Shown: positions 32,889-46,545, numbered from the stretch's first letter. The stretch is 64,000 nucleotides of DNA from Candidula unifasciata (GCA_905116865.2 CAJHNH020002467.1:22501-86500); one strand, 5' to 3'. Notes: a model not told the origin generated them from the sequence alone. Numbers and translations: made by a program.

Positions 32889-34335
32889 TGTTGTGCGGAC
32901 TTCTGTCTTGTGTGTCGACACACTGTCGTGTTGACGACTGTCTTGCAACACACTGTCGTGTTGACGTTTGTCTTGCAACACACTGTCGTGTTGACGACTG
33001 TCTTGCAACACACTGTCGTGTTGACGTTTGTCTAGCAACACACTGTCGTGTTGACGTCTGTCTTGCAACACACTGTCGTGTTGACGTCTATCTTGCAACA
33101 CACTGTCATGTTGACGACTGTCTTGCAACACACTGTCGTGTTGACGACTGTCTTGCAACACACTGTCGTGTTAACGTCTGTCTTGCAACACATTGTCGTG
33201 TTGACGTCTGTCTTGCAACACACTGTCGTGTTGACGTCTATCTTGCAACACACTGTCGTGTTAACGTCTGTCTTGCGACACATTGTCATGTTGACGTCTG
33301 TCTTGTGACACACTGTCGTGTTGACGTCTGTCTTGCAACACACTGTCGTGTTGACGTCTGTCTTGTGACACACTGTCGTGTTGACGTCTGTCTTCAACAC
33401 ACTGTCGTGTAGATTTCTGTTTAGTGACACACTGTCGTGTAGACTTCTGTTTAGTGACAGAGTATAGTGCGGACTTCTGTCTTTCAGGCTTCTGTATTCT
33501 GACACATTGTCCTGTAGACTTTTGTCTTGTGACAGGCTGTCGTGTACGCTTTTGTTTTGTTACAGGCTGTCGTAAAGACTTCTGTTTTGTTGACTTCTAT
33601 CTTGTGACAGACCGTCGTGTAGACTTCTGTCTTGTAACACACTATCGTGTATACGTGTGTCTTGTAGGCTTCTGTCTTGTAACACACTGTCGTGTATACG
33701 TGTGTCTTGTAGGCTTCTGACTTGTAACACACTGTCGTGTATACCTGTGTCTTGTAGGCTTCTGTCTTGTAACACACTGTCGTGTATACCTGTGTCTTGT
33801 AGGCTTCTGTCTTGTAACACACTGTCGTGTATACCTGTGTCTTGTAGGCTTCTGTCTTGTAACACACTGTCGTGTATACCTGTGTCTTGTAGGCTTCTGT
33901 CTTGTAACACACTGTCGTGTATACCTGTGTCTTGTAGGCTTCTGTCTTGTAACACACTGTCGTGTATACCTGTGTCTTGTAGGCTTCTGTCTTGTGACAC
34001 ACTGTCGTGTATACGTGTGTCTTGTAGGCTTCTGTCTTGTGACACACTGTCGTGTATACGTGTGTCTTGTAGGTATCTGCCTTGTGACAGACTGTCGTGC
34101 ATGATTGTGTCCTATGACAGACTGTCGTGTACGCTTCTATCTTGTGAAAGACTGTCGTGCATGATTGTGTCCTATGACAGGCTGCCGTGTACGCTTCTAT
34201 CTTGTGAAAGACTGTCGTGCATGATTGTGTCCTATGACAGGCTGTCGTGTACGCTTCTATCTTGTGACAGAAAGACGTGTAGACTTCTGTCTTCTAGGCT
34301 TGCATCTTGTGAAAGACTGTCGCGTAGACTTCGTG
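32889..34335. repeat. 15-bp-module array, 1.4 kb
   Basis: The first part, to about 33410, is mostly two-module units (TCTTGCAACACACTG with TCGTGTTGACGTCTG, 30 bases). The middle, about 33660-34070, is three-module units (TCTTGTAGGCTTCTG, TCTTGTAACACACTG, TCGTGTATACCTGTG, 45 bases). The last part has TCGTGCATGATTGTG variants. Register is kept almost throughout, with one slip near 33393. Confidence 0.95.
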
Positions 34336-34477
34336 TAATAGAAAAAAAAGCCAGCACAGACTGGAAACATCTGCCGCTACATGTTGTTGGGTTTATCTTG
34401 GAGGAGATCCGAGCACGTATGCATTGAATAATCCGATGTGCTATGAGGATAATCTATGGATTAACTAAATAGCCTGT

Positions 34478-34745
34478 GTGGTTCTGTCTTGTGGTAGACT
34501 GTTGTGCAGGCTTCTGTCTTGTGGGCTTCTGTCTTGTGGTAGACTGTTGTGCAGGCTTCTATCTTGTTGTAGACTGTTGTGCAGGCTTCTGTCTTGTGGT
34601 AGACTGTTGTGCAGGCTTCTGTCTTGTGGGTTTCTGTCTTGTGTCCTTCTGTCTTGTGGGCTTCTGTCTTGTGTGCTTCTGTCTTGTGGTAGACTGTTGT
34701 GCAGGCTTCTGTCTTGTAAATGTTTGTGTTGTTGGCTACTGACTA
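34478..34745. repeat. 15-bp-module array, separate block
   Basis: Modules TCTTGTGGTAGACTG, TTGTGCAGGCTTCTG and TCTTGTGGGCTTCTG. They have the same TCTTGTnnnnnnCTG plan as the larger array, separated from it by about 140 bases of unique sequence. Confidence 0.9.
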
Positions 34746-34749
34746 GCGA

Positions 34750-35205
34750 TGTCTCTCTTGTTGACGCCAGTATTGGGGTTGACTGGTTTGTGGATTTCTT
34801 ATATAAGGCTTTTTCTTTGATAGCCTTCGCTGTTGGATCATTTTCGTTTCAGCCTGTGTCTCATGGACATGTTTTGTAGGCTTGTATCGTGTGTATTCTG
34901 CGAGTATCTGGCCTGCGCTCCTGTTACTTGTCACGTCCGATTATTTAATATTTTGCTCCGTCTGCTAAGTTGACATTATATATTCAACCCTTCAGAATAG
35001 TTCGGCGATTCCTGGGATGATGCAACCCTATCTCCGTGGTAGACACACTTAACGGTTGGATGGTTTTAATTATTTAAAGATAATTGTTGGTTACAATTGG
35101 TGTATACTGGATGGTTAAAATTATGAGATGTTGGGTGGTAAGACTAAAAGGGGGAGGGGGGACTGATTCTAACAGTGTGATGTAGCTTGCTTATTGGGTT
35201 AGGCC
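34750..35205. other. stretch without recognised gene
   Basis: No gene or known repeat recognised. Confidence 0.5.
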
Positions 35206-35207
35206 AG

Positions 35208-35434
35208 GTTAGTTGCGTACCGTTTACAAGACGTTGCAGAACCAACCCCAACAGCCCCTGGCTATTGTGTTGTTTCTCTAGGCAATAGTACGTCCACTAG
35301 TTTGCCATTGTTCTGGACGGTAGGCCCCCTGATACCACTGTCGAAACCAACGCAAGGCGCATGGCCGCAGCTGGGAACGAACCCGGCATCCCAGCATTAC
35401 GAAGCGTTCGCATCGACTTAGCCATAGAGCCGGC
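35208..35434 (-). repeat. SINE family B, full length
   Basis: On plus it runs from GTTGCGTACCGTTTACAAGA through CAGCCCCTGGCTATTGTG and GGCAATAGTACGTCCACTAG to the head complement GGGAACGAACCCGGCATCCC and ATCGACTTAGCCATAGAGCC. Box B (GGGTTCGTTCCC on minus) is intact. Confidence 0.85.
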
Positions 35435-35439
35435 TTGCT

Positions 35440-36315
35440 GATTACAATGATAAACATATTTCTTTGCAATGTTTTCGCGATGTTTAACCAAAAGCGGGTT
35501 TAAATGACGCTTGGATGCATCTGCCACTGCTCTCACGGGAACATCTCAGACAACAACAGCAGCAGCAGAAGCTCTGTTATTGAAGTCGTGACCCAGTGGG
35601 AGACTAACGATCACACCGGGCGTCGCCAAAGTCTTGCTTCGCTTTCATGTGGTTCACGTGGATGATTTCGGTTGTACAGGGTTTGTGTGCCCTGGTATGT
35701 GGTTGTACACTATCCCAAGCATTTTCTTCAACCATTGGTGACTGGTCTGTCCAGAAAAACGTCCAGGTTGGTCGCGGAAACGTCTAGGTGGGTTGGGGAA
35801 AAGTCCATGTGGATCGCGACCAACAAATCTAGGTGGATCGTCAAAACGCGTGTACCTAATCATGTAACGAGTTAGGGTATATAGTTCTTCTCTTCCATGA
35901 TTGCAGCCTTTTGGATTAATACCTCGAAAATGAGAATACAACTGGTTCAAATCCCAACAAACTCCTTCAGGCTCATAACAGTTATTAAAACTCAATCCGA
36001 GAAATCTAAGGGAAGTTACTGCACTGTTTCGTCTAATATAATATACTCCAGCCAGCCGAATATATATTTTTAACCTTCAAGCAGACGAAGACGATTCAAA
36101 AGACCACGTTAAATCGGCAACACTCAAAAGACTACAAGAACATCAGGTCAAAAGAGGTGTCGCCAAACATGAACACTATATAGGTAACCCAAGAAGAATA
36201 GTAAACCCACACAGAACTGGTGTTATCAGTTGTCACACGATTATGGATATACTGAAGATGTTATTTCAACGCTTAAGGACTTCTCCGTTGTGAAGTGAGG
36301 ATAATCTGTCAATTA
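35440..36315. other. unannotated stretch before the tetranucleotide array
   Basis: A 113-codon minus-strand open frame (35654-35995) has a Pro/Arg/Gly-rich patch (DDPPRFVGRDPHGLFP, then NPPRRFRDQPGRFSGQ) but no domain I know. It may be chance or part of an unrecognised element. Nothing else was seen. Confidence 0.3.
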
Positions 36316-38259
<1,944 letters not shown>

Positions 38260-38261
38260 GA

Positions 38262-38390
38262 AGAATAAAAGTAACTCCTTCAGTATGAAAGTACACGAGG
38301 CGGGAGAACTGACGAGAGACCGAGTTTCTTTCATGCAGACTGTGATGAGAGCGACGTTCTGCAAAGAACCTGCTAAATGATGATGTGAAC
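38262..38390 (+). pseudogene. LINE C-terminal end with ATG tail
   Basis: From 38291 the frame reads VHEAGELTRDRVSFMQTVMR, then ATFCKEPAK and TGA at 38378-38380, followed by ATGATG. This is the last part of the same LINE family as 4016-4186 and 45843-46070. Only the end is present, directly after the tetranucleotide array. Confidence 0.7.
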
Positions 38391-38394
38391 ATGT

Positions 38395-39149
38395 GCGAGG
38401 GTTGGGGGGAGGGGTGGGTTAGTGGATTTGGTTAACATCAAGTCGAACGCCCATACTTCCCAGACATTAACTATTAACATATTGACTTTCAGTCAAAATG
38501 TACGCTAGACAGGGGCAGTGTTTGGGGCCGAGGCAAATTTCTTGGCTGGTGGCCGATGCATTTTTGCTCCATTTGTAGAATCGATATAGTTTCGTCTTCC
38601 AGGTTCTGAGTTAAATGCATGGCGTGACACTGTGAGCTGCGGATTTCATTTGGAATGTTTTTCAACTGTGAATAACGTGGTGGTTTAAATTGCGCGATGC
38701 CTGTTGGTGGTGCCCGTATGTGGTTAAAATTGATCGCGTGTGCAACTGCTGATATGTTGGTGACTTCTGCTACCAGCTATGATGAACTACATTTCTAGTG
38801 TCGGACTGTTTGTGTTAACACTTCGGATGGCTACCGTATGCTTTAATGCGTGTGTATGCTGGATATGCTGAGACAGCAGTCTGTCAATCTTTCCACAAGG
38901 GACTGTGATACACATTCTGTGTGTTTTTCGTTGGCACAGGAGCGGAGCAAGGATGGGGTGATCCGTTTGCTTTGAGGCTGAAACTAAGACTACATGACTA
39001 TTGACAACCTAATCTAACATGCAGCGCAGTTCAAAGTCTGTTCAATACCCATCTACAGAAGAACTGGAACATATGATAATTCAGCGGATGGGTAGAATAG
39101 GGAGCTAGTCACTGGACCACTGCTCTTCCATCACCAGACAGTCAAGAGA
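38395..39149. other. stretch without recognised gene
   Basis: No gene or repeat family recognised. Confidence 0.5.
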
Positions 39150-40146
39150 AACTATCTTCCGTACTGGGTATATGGTACTCCTTATCATTTTTTGAACTGG
39201 GTATATAGTACTCCTTATTATCTTCAGCACTGGGTATATTGTGCTCCTTATTATCTTCGGTACTCGGTATATGGTACTCCTTATCATCTTCGGTACTGGG
39301 TATATGGTATTCCTTATCATCTTCGGTACTCGGTATATGGTACTTCTTATCATAGTCGGTAGTGGGTATTGGTACTTCTGATCATCTTCGGTACTGGGTA
39401 TATGGTACTCCTTATCATCTTCGGTACTTGGTATATGGTACTCCTTATCATATTCAATACTTGGTATATGGTACTCCTTATCATCTTCGGTACTCTGTAT
39501 ATATGTTACTCCTTATCATCTTCGGTACTGGGTATATGGTACTCCTTATCATCTTCGGTACTTGGTATATGGTACTCTTTATCATTTTCGGTACTGGGTA
39601 TTGGTACTCCTTATCATCTTCGGTACTCGGTATATAGTACTCCTTATTATCTTCGGTACTGGGTATATGGTACTCCTTATCATCTTCGGTACTCGGTAAA
39701 TGGTACTCCTTATAATCTTCGGTACTGGGTATTGGTACTCCTTATCATCTTCGGTACTCGGTATATAGTACTCCTTATCATTTTCGGTACTGGGAATATG
39801 GTACTCCTTATCATCTTTGGTACTCGGTATATGGTACTCCTTATCATCTTCGCTACTCGGTATATGGTACTCCTTATTATCTTCGGTACTGGGTATATGG
39901 TACTCCTTATCATCTTCTGTACTCGGTAAATGGTACTCCTTATAATCTTCGGTACTGGGTATTGGTACTCCTTATCATCTTCGGTACTCGGTATATAGTA
40001 CTCCTTATAATTTTCGGTACTGGGAATATGGTACTCCTTATCATCTTCGGTACTAGGTACTGGTACTCCTTATCAGATTCGGTACACAGTATTGGTATTC
40101 CTTATTATCTTCGATACTGGGTATTGGTACTCCTTATTATCGTCGT
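39150..40146. repeat. 33-bp minisatellite, about 31 copies
   Basis: The unit is GGTACTCCTTATCATCTTC plus GGTACTGGGTATAT, with 30-base variants lacking TAT. Each unit carries GGTAC twice, suggesting an older half-size repeat. Eleven-codon periodicity gives open frames on both strands (IRSTIYPVPKM on minus). Confidence 0.95.
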
Positions 40147-40149
40147 GAG

Positions 40150-40958
40150 TCATTCAGAAAAGAGAGGGTGTTCCTGATCCACTCCGATGATCACCAGTCT
40201 GGGATCAGGTCTAGGATTTTGATTTGATTATACAGTGTCGTTAGTGCATCCATATATTGAGCTATTTATCCAGTATATTTACCTAGTGATCGATGTATCT
40301 TTACCTTGCACTTTCCCTCAACTATTTTGCAACTCGTAATTCAGCCTTTGGTGTTTATTGTTCCTCACAAAGAGTACACAACATTCATGATTTTATAGGT
40401 GTTATTGTTTTCATCCGTTTTCGATTGTCGTCTTGGTAACCTTGGTAATCTTAGTTTAAGTTTCATAGTGAAGGGCTCACCCCATAGCTGCTCCGCCCCA
40501 AGGGAAAATAACACAGAATGTCCATCACTGTTTCTTGTGGAAATATTGTCACAGACTGAAGTCTCAGAATGTATATTTGCGCACACACGCATTGAAAGCA
40601 TAAGACAGCCATCAGAAGTGCTAACACAAACAGTCCGACATTATAACTGCAGTTCATAATCGGACGCAGCAGTTATAAGCAGATCAGGAGTAGCACACGT
40701 AATCAATTTCAATAATTTTTTTTTACCACTAATTCTATGGCAACAAGCCACGCGCCATTTTCTGAATCTACAATTCACAACATTAAGTTTGTCACAGTTG
40801 AAAAAGATTCTAAATGAAATCCCCAGCTTTCAGTGCCGGGCCATGCATTCAGCTGACTAGCTGGGCGACAAAACTATATCCTTTCAGTCTACAAATTGAG
40901 GAATTACCACGACTTAAAAACAGTTACCCTGCATATCGACCGTTTGGACCGTCTGTTT
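40150..40958. other. stretch without recognised gene
   Basis: Short open frames without known motifs. Confidence 0.5.
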
Positions 40959-40959
40959 C

Positions 40960-41065
40960 TTGGGGTGACCACACGTCCCGATTTCACAGGGACAGTCCCA
41001 GTTTTCGGTTGCCCCGTATTACCCTCGGCACTCCAGGAAAACGTAAATTGTCCCAGAATAGATAC
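40960..41065. mobile_element. possible hAT-like MITE fragment
   Basis: GGGGTGACCACACGTCCCGA followed by TTTCACAGGGACAGTCCCAG resembles the ends of widespread non-autonomous hAT elements that start CAGGGTGACCAxACGTCCCG. No matching inverted end was found downstream. It lies in a 203-codon open frame that is probably not a gene. Confidence 0.35.
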
Positions 41066-41750
41066 ATTTTTCAACTGAACAATATACACATATACAAACT
41101 GAAAGGAAACATTTATAGATCTATACACTCCAATAATGGAACCAATCTAAACAACGCATGCAATCCAACTAGAGGGGAAAAAAAACTTTCATCAAAAATT
41201 AATTATAATAGCTCACAGTCTACACCCTACAGGCTTATTATATATTCTCATATTCTCAGAATGTGCCCTATTGACTTGCTCGTGTCGTCCCATCGTGGCG
41301 TCCCGTTTTGCCGTAGTAAAATGTCTTATCATCCCATTGAGGAATGCAGTTTTTCGTTATTTGAAAGCCCTACTCTGGCACTTACCAGGGGCCGCAATAC
41401 ACCCCGGGGCCTAAATAGGGTCTAATGGTTGAACGCCGTTTCTGGGACCTCTCCACCGGTGATCCTCATCCATATGGTGGCATGTTGTTTCATCGGGTGT
41501 TTATCGCTTGTGGGATGTCCTGGTTGGATATAAGAAGATAGAGAGAGATATTTTGCCATAGCATATTTACTAGTTTTTTTTTTTCTCAGACGGTTTGTAA
41601 CCGATTTGCAAAAGTTTTTCTACTTTATCCCTAACCCCTTTCTGATTGAGACACTTACCCATAGCAGTCCATGGCTTCCTGTTCCTATGAATCTACTTTA
41701 ATGTATGTATCATTCGTATCCCGCTTGCACATATCTTTATATTGCAGTAA
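41066..41750. other. stretch with one dispersed repeat
   Basis: The segment 41425-41510 (GTTTCTGGGACCTCTCCACC, then CTCATCCATATGGTGGCA) resembles 60230-60300 in the same orientation. Otherwise nothing was recognised. Confidence 0.45.
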
Positions 41751-41751
41751 A

Positions 41752-41850
41752 TGTTAGTTGCGTATCCTTTACAGGACGTGGCACAACCAACCCCTCGCTG
41801 CTGTGTGGTTTCTCCCTATGTAAATTTACGTCCAGTAGTATTGCAGTAGT
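41752..41850 (-). repeat. SINE family B, 3' part (left arm of inverted pair)
   Basis: On plus it reads GTTAGTTGCGTATCCTTTAC, GGACGTGGCACAACCAACCC and ATGTAAATTTACGTCCAGTA. It meets the plus-strand copy at about 41850 with almost no spacer. Confidence 0.8.
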
Positions 41851-42083
41851 CGGCTCTGTGGCTATGTCACTGCGAACGCTTCGTAAAGCCTGGATGCCGG
41901 GTTCGATCCCAGCTGCGGGCCATGCGCCTTGCGGTGGTTTCGAAAGTGGTATCAAGAAAGCCGACCGTCCAGATAGCAATGGCAAACTACTGGACGTAAA
42001 TTTGCCTAGAAAAACCACACAACACAACAGCCAGGGGCTAATGGAGTTGCAGAATCCTGTAAAGGATACGCAACAACACTTAG
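41851..42083 (+). repeat. SINE family B, full length (right arm)
   Basis: Head GTCGGCTCTGTGGCTATGTC, box B GGTTCGATCCCAGC, then AAGAAAGCCGACCGTCC, CTACTGGACGTAAATTTGCC and AAAGGATACGCAACAACACT. With the left arm it forms an inverted repeat over the 3' body. Confidence 0.85.
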
Positions 42084-42306
42084 TATCGCAGTAAAGACCG
42101 ACCTCAATATCTTCTAACCATCTATAATTCATCATTGAGGATGCTCTGTAGTCTCCACCGTTTTCCACCCTTCTAGCATTTCCCAGCCATCTGCTTTCAG
42201 GACTAAAGATTGTGAAAACTGTTGTGATACCCACAACAGTAGAATATTTTATTTAGCACTTGAACAAAAACAAAATTGCCAGTTACCGTTGTGTGACAGA
42301 TCAATA

Positions 42307-42372
42307 GTTGTCATGACTGAAAGTAAGACGGACCCGTGTGCCCAGTTTGTCTGCGTTTGAAACAAAATTCAA
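42307..42372 (+). repeat. SINE family C, 3' end
   Basis: GAAAGTAAGACGGACCCGTG, TGCCCAGTTTGTCTGCGTTT and GAAACAAAATTC match the family C 3' block. Confidence 0.55.
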
Positions 42373-42379
42373 TAATTCA

Positions 42380-43454
42380 TAGTTATTCTGTCGGCATTTC
42401 GCTTGCTTTACTGCAGTTGAAAGCTTTTTGTTGGTGAATGTTTCCCATCATGCCTCACGCTCTGAAAATCGTGGTATGTTTCACGAACTGTTTTCTTGTT
42501 GGTTCACGAGTAAACGTGCGGGGAACCCTTGAGGCAGTAGAAACATTATATACATTAAACTGACAATGCATTGATGGGCACTTATAGAAAGGAGTAGAAA
42601 CATTGAAGGACACACTAAACAACATAAAAATCAAAAGCCTCCAAATGACGTTTGCACCTTGCTATAGAAACATGTCTACTAAGTTGGATGATAGCCCTTC
42701 TTTCTATGAGCCGATAAAAACATTGTCTGTTTATTGTATGTAATTAGTTAAGGAGTGCAGTTTTTACAGACGGTCCTTCAGATTGCTAGTGGAGATCAGA
42801 TACCCGCGCTTTGTACAAAGCTCTCGCCATACAGCTTACCATTCTGCGGATTAAGACTGAGCTGGATGGGATAAAATCTTGTAAAATGAAGTCGATCCTC
42901 TCGATTTTATGCGTTTGAAGTGGTCTTGTAGACACGCCATGGGTGTTAACTGAGCTGGAATTACACCGGTCTCTGGAAGTGCACACAACACTAGGGTATC
43001 AGTCTCTGGTTATCTGACTATAGCCAGTATTTACCGAGAATCCAACTGCCTGGCCAGGGAAAACCTCGCCAGTTTTTTTCCGTTTTTATCTGAGCCTACC
43101 TGTGAACCAGGTAACTACCTCTGTTGGCACCTGGTCTCAGGTAATCCTTGACACGTTGGATCCACCCCCTAGAGTTGGAGACGGTCGGAGATTTAACGAT
43201 TTCTGAACGCTCCGGACATGTAAGCTTCTCGCCCATCCTGACAGTAGCCGGCTGCTGAGTGAGGTGTGGAAGAAACGCGACACCTCATGTCTTATCTGAG
43301 GTAGCATCTGGCACTTGGAGGGAAGCTGCAGTTGCCTCGCGAGAGAAAGTCTTGTTGGGGAAGCTGTGCCAAGAAAACTTAATTGTTGCAACACAACTGG
43401 AACACCGACAGTGATCTGGGGTGATTTGTGTGTGGGAGTAGAGAAAACGTTATC
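42380..43454. other. stretch without recognised gene
   Basis: No gene or repeat family recognised. Confidence 0.5.
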
Positions 43455-43621
43455 TTTGGTTCTGATCACAGATATAAGCGATTGTGTGCCTGTTTATGTA
43501 CACGAGTCTATCTCTCTTTCTCGCTCGCTCTCTCCGTCTTTATGTGTTTGTGGGGAGGGAGGGGAACTTATTTATAATTCTTAAGAGAGAGATATGGGCA
43601 ATTGTGAACCTGTTTATGTGC

Positions 43622-43687
<66 letters not shown>

Positions 43688-44077
43688 CTTTATGTGTACG
43701 GGCAAAGAAGGAGAAGGGAGAGGAGGAAGGGGGAGGGCGTTGTTTATAATTCTGATCAGATATAGGCAATTGTGCGCCTGTTTATGTGCAAGAGTATCTG
43801 TCTCTCCTGTGTGTGTATATCTGTATGTATGTGTATGGAATGTGCGTGTCTGTGTGGGTATGTATGTGGGTGAATGGGTTGTGTTTATATGTGTGGGAAG
43901 GTATGTGGGTGTGTTTAAGTGAGTGGGTGGGTGGGTGTGTGTGCATGCATTTTACCACCCATACTTTTGTGCTTTTAATTTTTTGTTCTCTCTTTTTGGA
44001 CATTCGTAATATGCATATTATCATATGAATATATCATTATTGATAAAATACAGCTGCAGTGTGAAATACGGGTGTTT

Positions 44078-44155
44078 GGAAGGGCCGAATGTAAGACGGG
44101 CCTGCGTGCCCAATTTGTGACCCTTTGAAAAAAAAGTTCGTTCGTTCGTTCCTTA
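44078..44155 (+). repeat. SINE family C, 3' end with TTCG tail
   Basis: GGGCCGAATGTAAGACGGGC, CTGCGTGCCCAATTTGTGAC, CCTTTGAAAAAAAAG, then GTTCGTTCGTTCGTTCC. It is inserted within the compound array. Confidence 0.7.
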
Positions 44156-44273
44156 GTTCGTTCTGTCTCTCTCTTTACATGTATGTGGGGGGGGGGGGGG
44201 GGGCGGTGATTGAGAGATGGCGTTTATTATAAGGGGGCGGATATGTAATTCTGATCAGATGTAGAGTTTCACC

Positions 44274-44400
<127 letters not shown>

Positions 44401-44557
44401 GCTCTCTCTCTCTCTCTCTCTCGATGTGTGTTTGTATTATGTGGGGGGCAGGGGGAAGGTGTAGTTGTCTACCATTCTGATCATATATATAGGCAATCGT
44501 GTTCGTGTTTCTATGCACGAGTCTCTCTTTCATTCTTTCTGTTCTTCTTTCTGTTCT

Positions 44558-44719
<162 letters not shown>

Positions 44720-44904
44720 GTCTTTTTTCTCCCTCTATCTCCCTCTCTCTCTTTATATCCCCCTCTCTCTGTTTCTGTATCCCTCTCTCCCTCCCTCTTT
44801 CTCTTAGTATGTGTGTGTATGAATATCGGGACCGTAGCTATAAATCTGATCGCATGTACAGGAAATTGTGTGCCTTTTTGTGTGTATGAATCTCTCTCTC
44901 TCTT

Positions 44905-44957
<53 letters not shown>

Positions 44958-45219
44958 CTTTCTCTGTGTGTATGTGTGTGTGATTGTGTATGTGATGGCA
45001 GGTGGGCATGGGGGGGGGGGGGGCCGCTTGCTTATCTATAATTCTGATCACAGTTAAGAAATGTTTGTCGTGTATGGGAGTGTGTATTTGTGTGTGTGTG
45101 TGTGTGTCTGAGTGAATGAGTGAGAATGTATATAAATTCAGAAGGTAATGGGTATGTGTCTGTATGTGTCTGAAATCAGCGGTTTAAAGTGGTATTATGT
45201 CCAGGGTCTGCAAACCGCA

Positions 45220-45298
45220 GATGTCTGTTAGAGAAACCACACAACAGCCAGGGGCTGTTAGGGTTTCTCTTTTTCTGTAAAGGATACGCAACTAACCG
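45220..45298 (+). repeat. SINE family B, 3' part
   Basis: GAGAAACCACACAACAGCCA, GGGGCTGTTAGGGTTTCTC and GTAAAGGATACGCAACTAAC. The 5' half is missing. Confidence 0.75.
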
Positions 45299-45464
45299 CA
45301 GTGTCTGTTGCTGTTCTATTGTTTCTCTTTTCCCCCTCCCCCCATACCCCAAAGCCCCCCACCCCCGCCGACATTTCTGGGTCTAGCGCTGATAAATATT
45401 GCATCTACCCAAGTGTCATGTGTGCAGTGTTTCTAACTCCTTCCATCTGTCATTAGTAAAGGCT

Positions 45465-45545
45465 ATTGTGACAGCACTCCGGAACAGATCCATAGGTGCT
45501 CTACTCTCCTCCTACTTGGCTCTACAAGAATAAAACGACCAATCA
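45465..45545. repeat. dispersed repeat shared with 7888-7990
   Basis: GACAGCACTCCGGAACAGAT, CCATAGGTGCTCTACTCTCC and TCCTACTTGGCTCTACAAG. Confidence 0.6.
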
Positions 45546-45587
45546 CATCAGTTCTGTATTAATTATTTAGACGCATTGTAAACTAAA

Positions 45588-45840
45588 ATAAAGGACCCTT
45601 TTCCGCGTCTTTAGGCGTACTGGGCAAATAGGGCTAGACGTAAATTTTACAGACCAATCGGTACGTGGTTGCGGATGTGGTCAGCATCATGCCGGCCGCC
45701 ATTACTTCCCCTGACTTTTACCTGAATCCCACCCAAAGCTGGGTCGAACTAGAAGGCAAGGTGATTGTTAAAAATAGTCGGCTTCCGTGAAGATCCCAAC
45801 CAACGACCTTCCGATCCACAAAAGAGCGTCTAGCCGCTCA
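45588..45840 (-). repeat. SINE family A, full length
   Basis: Plus-strand landmarks: GACCCTTTTCCGCGTCTTTA, ATGTGGTCAGCATCATGCCG, AAGCTGGGTCGAACTAGAAG, CAACGACCTTCCGATCCACA, AGCGTCTAGCCGCTC. It abuts the 3' tail of the LINE fragment at 45843. Confidence 0.85.
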
Positions 45841-45842
45841 TC

Positions 45843-46545
45843 ATCATCATCCTGTAGCAGATCCTTTGCAGAACGTCGCTCTCATCACGGTCTGCCTGAA
45901 AGAAACTCGGTCTCTCGCCAGTTCTCCGGCCTAATGTACTTGCATACTCAAGGAGTCCCTTATATCCTGTGCCCATCTTCGTGTCGGTCGGCCCCTGCCC
46001 CTCCTTTCTGGTAACATACCTTCTGCTATAATTTTTTTTCCAATCTGTCATGACGCTTGATATGACCAAATTTTATTGCTTCCGAAACAGGATGCTGTTT
46101 ATTAGACAATCCTCCTTGATGTTCAGATCTTTCAAGATGTCAGTATTTCTCCTCTTTTTCGTCCAAGATATTCTGATAATCTTTTTATAGCATTTCACCT
46201 CAAAAGCCCCTATTCTCGTTTTTAAGGACTGAGATTCACATTCGTATATAGCCACAGAGCAGATGCATGCTCTCAACATTCTAATTTTGATCTCCTTGTT
46301 GGTGATTAACCAAAGACTTTTAAGGCTGTTCAATCTTTGCAATTTTATGACCACCCCCTTTTAATTTCTGTCAAACAGTCTCCATTGTTGTTAATTATAG
46401 AGCCTAGATATTCAAAGTTTGTGACATTTTCAATTTGTTCATCATTTATTGTTATTTTTTGGGTGACAGCCAGTTTTATCTGTGGACATTTTTTTCGTTT
46501 TCTTTAAATTCAAGAACAGATTTTGATCTTCACTGTCCTTTTGGA
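45843..46545 (-). pseudogene. LINE C-terminal third with ATG tail
   Basis: The minus strand reads FEYLGSIINNNGDCLTEI, then KEIKIRMLRACICSVAIYEC (46270-46330), KCYKKIIRISWTKKRRNTDI, LINSILFRKQ, stop. After a shift it continues FGHIKRHDRLEKK, EGMLPERRGRGRPTRRW and AGELARDRVSFRQTVMRATF. This is the post-reverse-transcriptase part of an invertebrate LINE, and the plus-strand CATCATCATCATCC at 45838-45851 is its tail. Stops and shifts show it is inactive. A SINE B interrupts its upstream end at 46546-46780. An altered copy of the region follows at 47066-47965. Confidence 0.75.

Larger units (their letters stand above)
32697..34400. other. duplicated segment, copy B (second part)
   Basis: Resumes the 13-bp-module array and continues through the 15-bp-module array to GGGTTTATCTTG, the counterpart of the last bases of copy A before the gap. 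It then reads on into GAGGAGATCCGAGCACG, sequence that copy A lacks. Confidence 0.85.

Noticed and set aside
32888..34427. Cys-rich plus-strand frames (CLATHCRVDV and LLSCNTLSC types) that look like a cysteine-rich repeat protein
   Set aside because: They come from the 15-bp modules. Several frames on both strands are open, and there is no signal peptide or splice context.
35654..35995. 113-codon Pro/Arg-rich minus frame as a gene
   Set aside because: No homologous domain recognised, no start context, and it lies between a SINE and a satellite. Kept only as a note.
40814..41425. 203-codon open frame
   Set aside because: It has no recognisable domain, overlaps a possible MITE end, and its composition is that of non-coding DNA.
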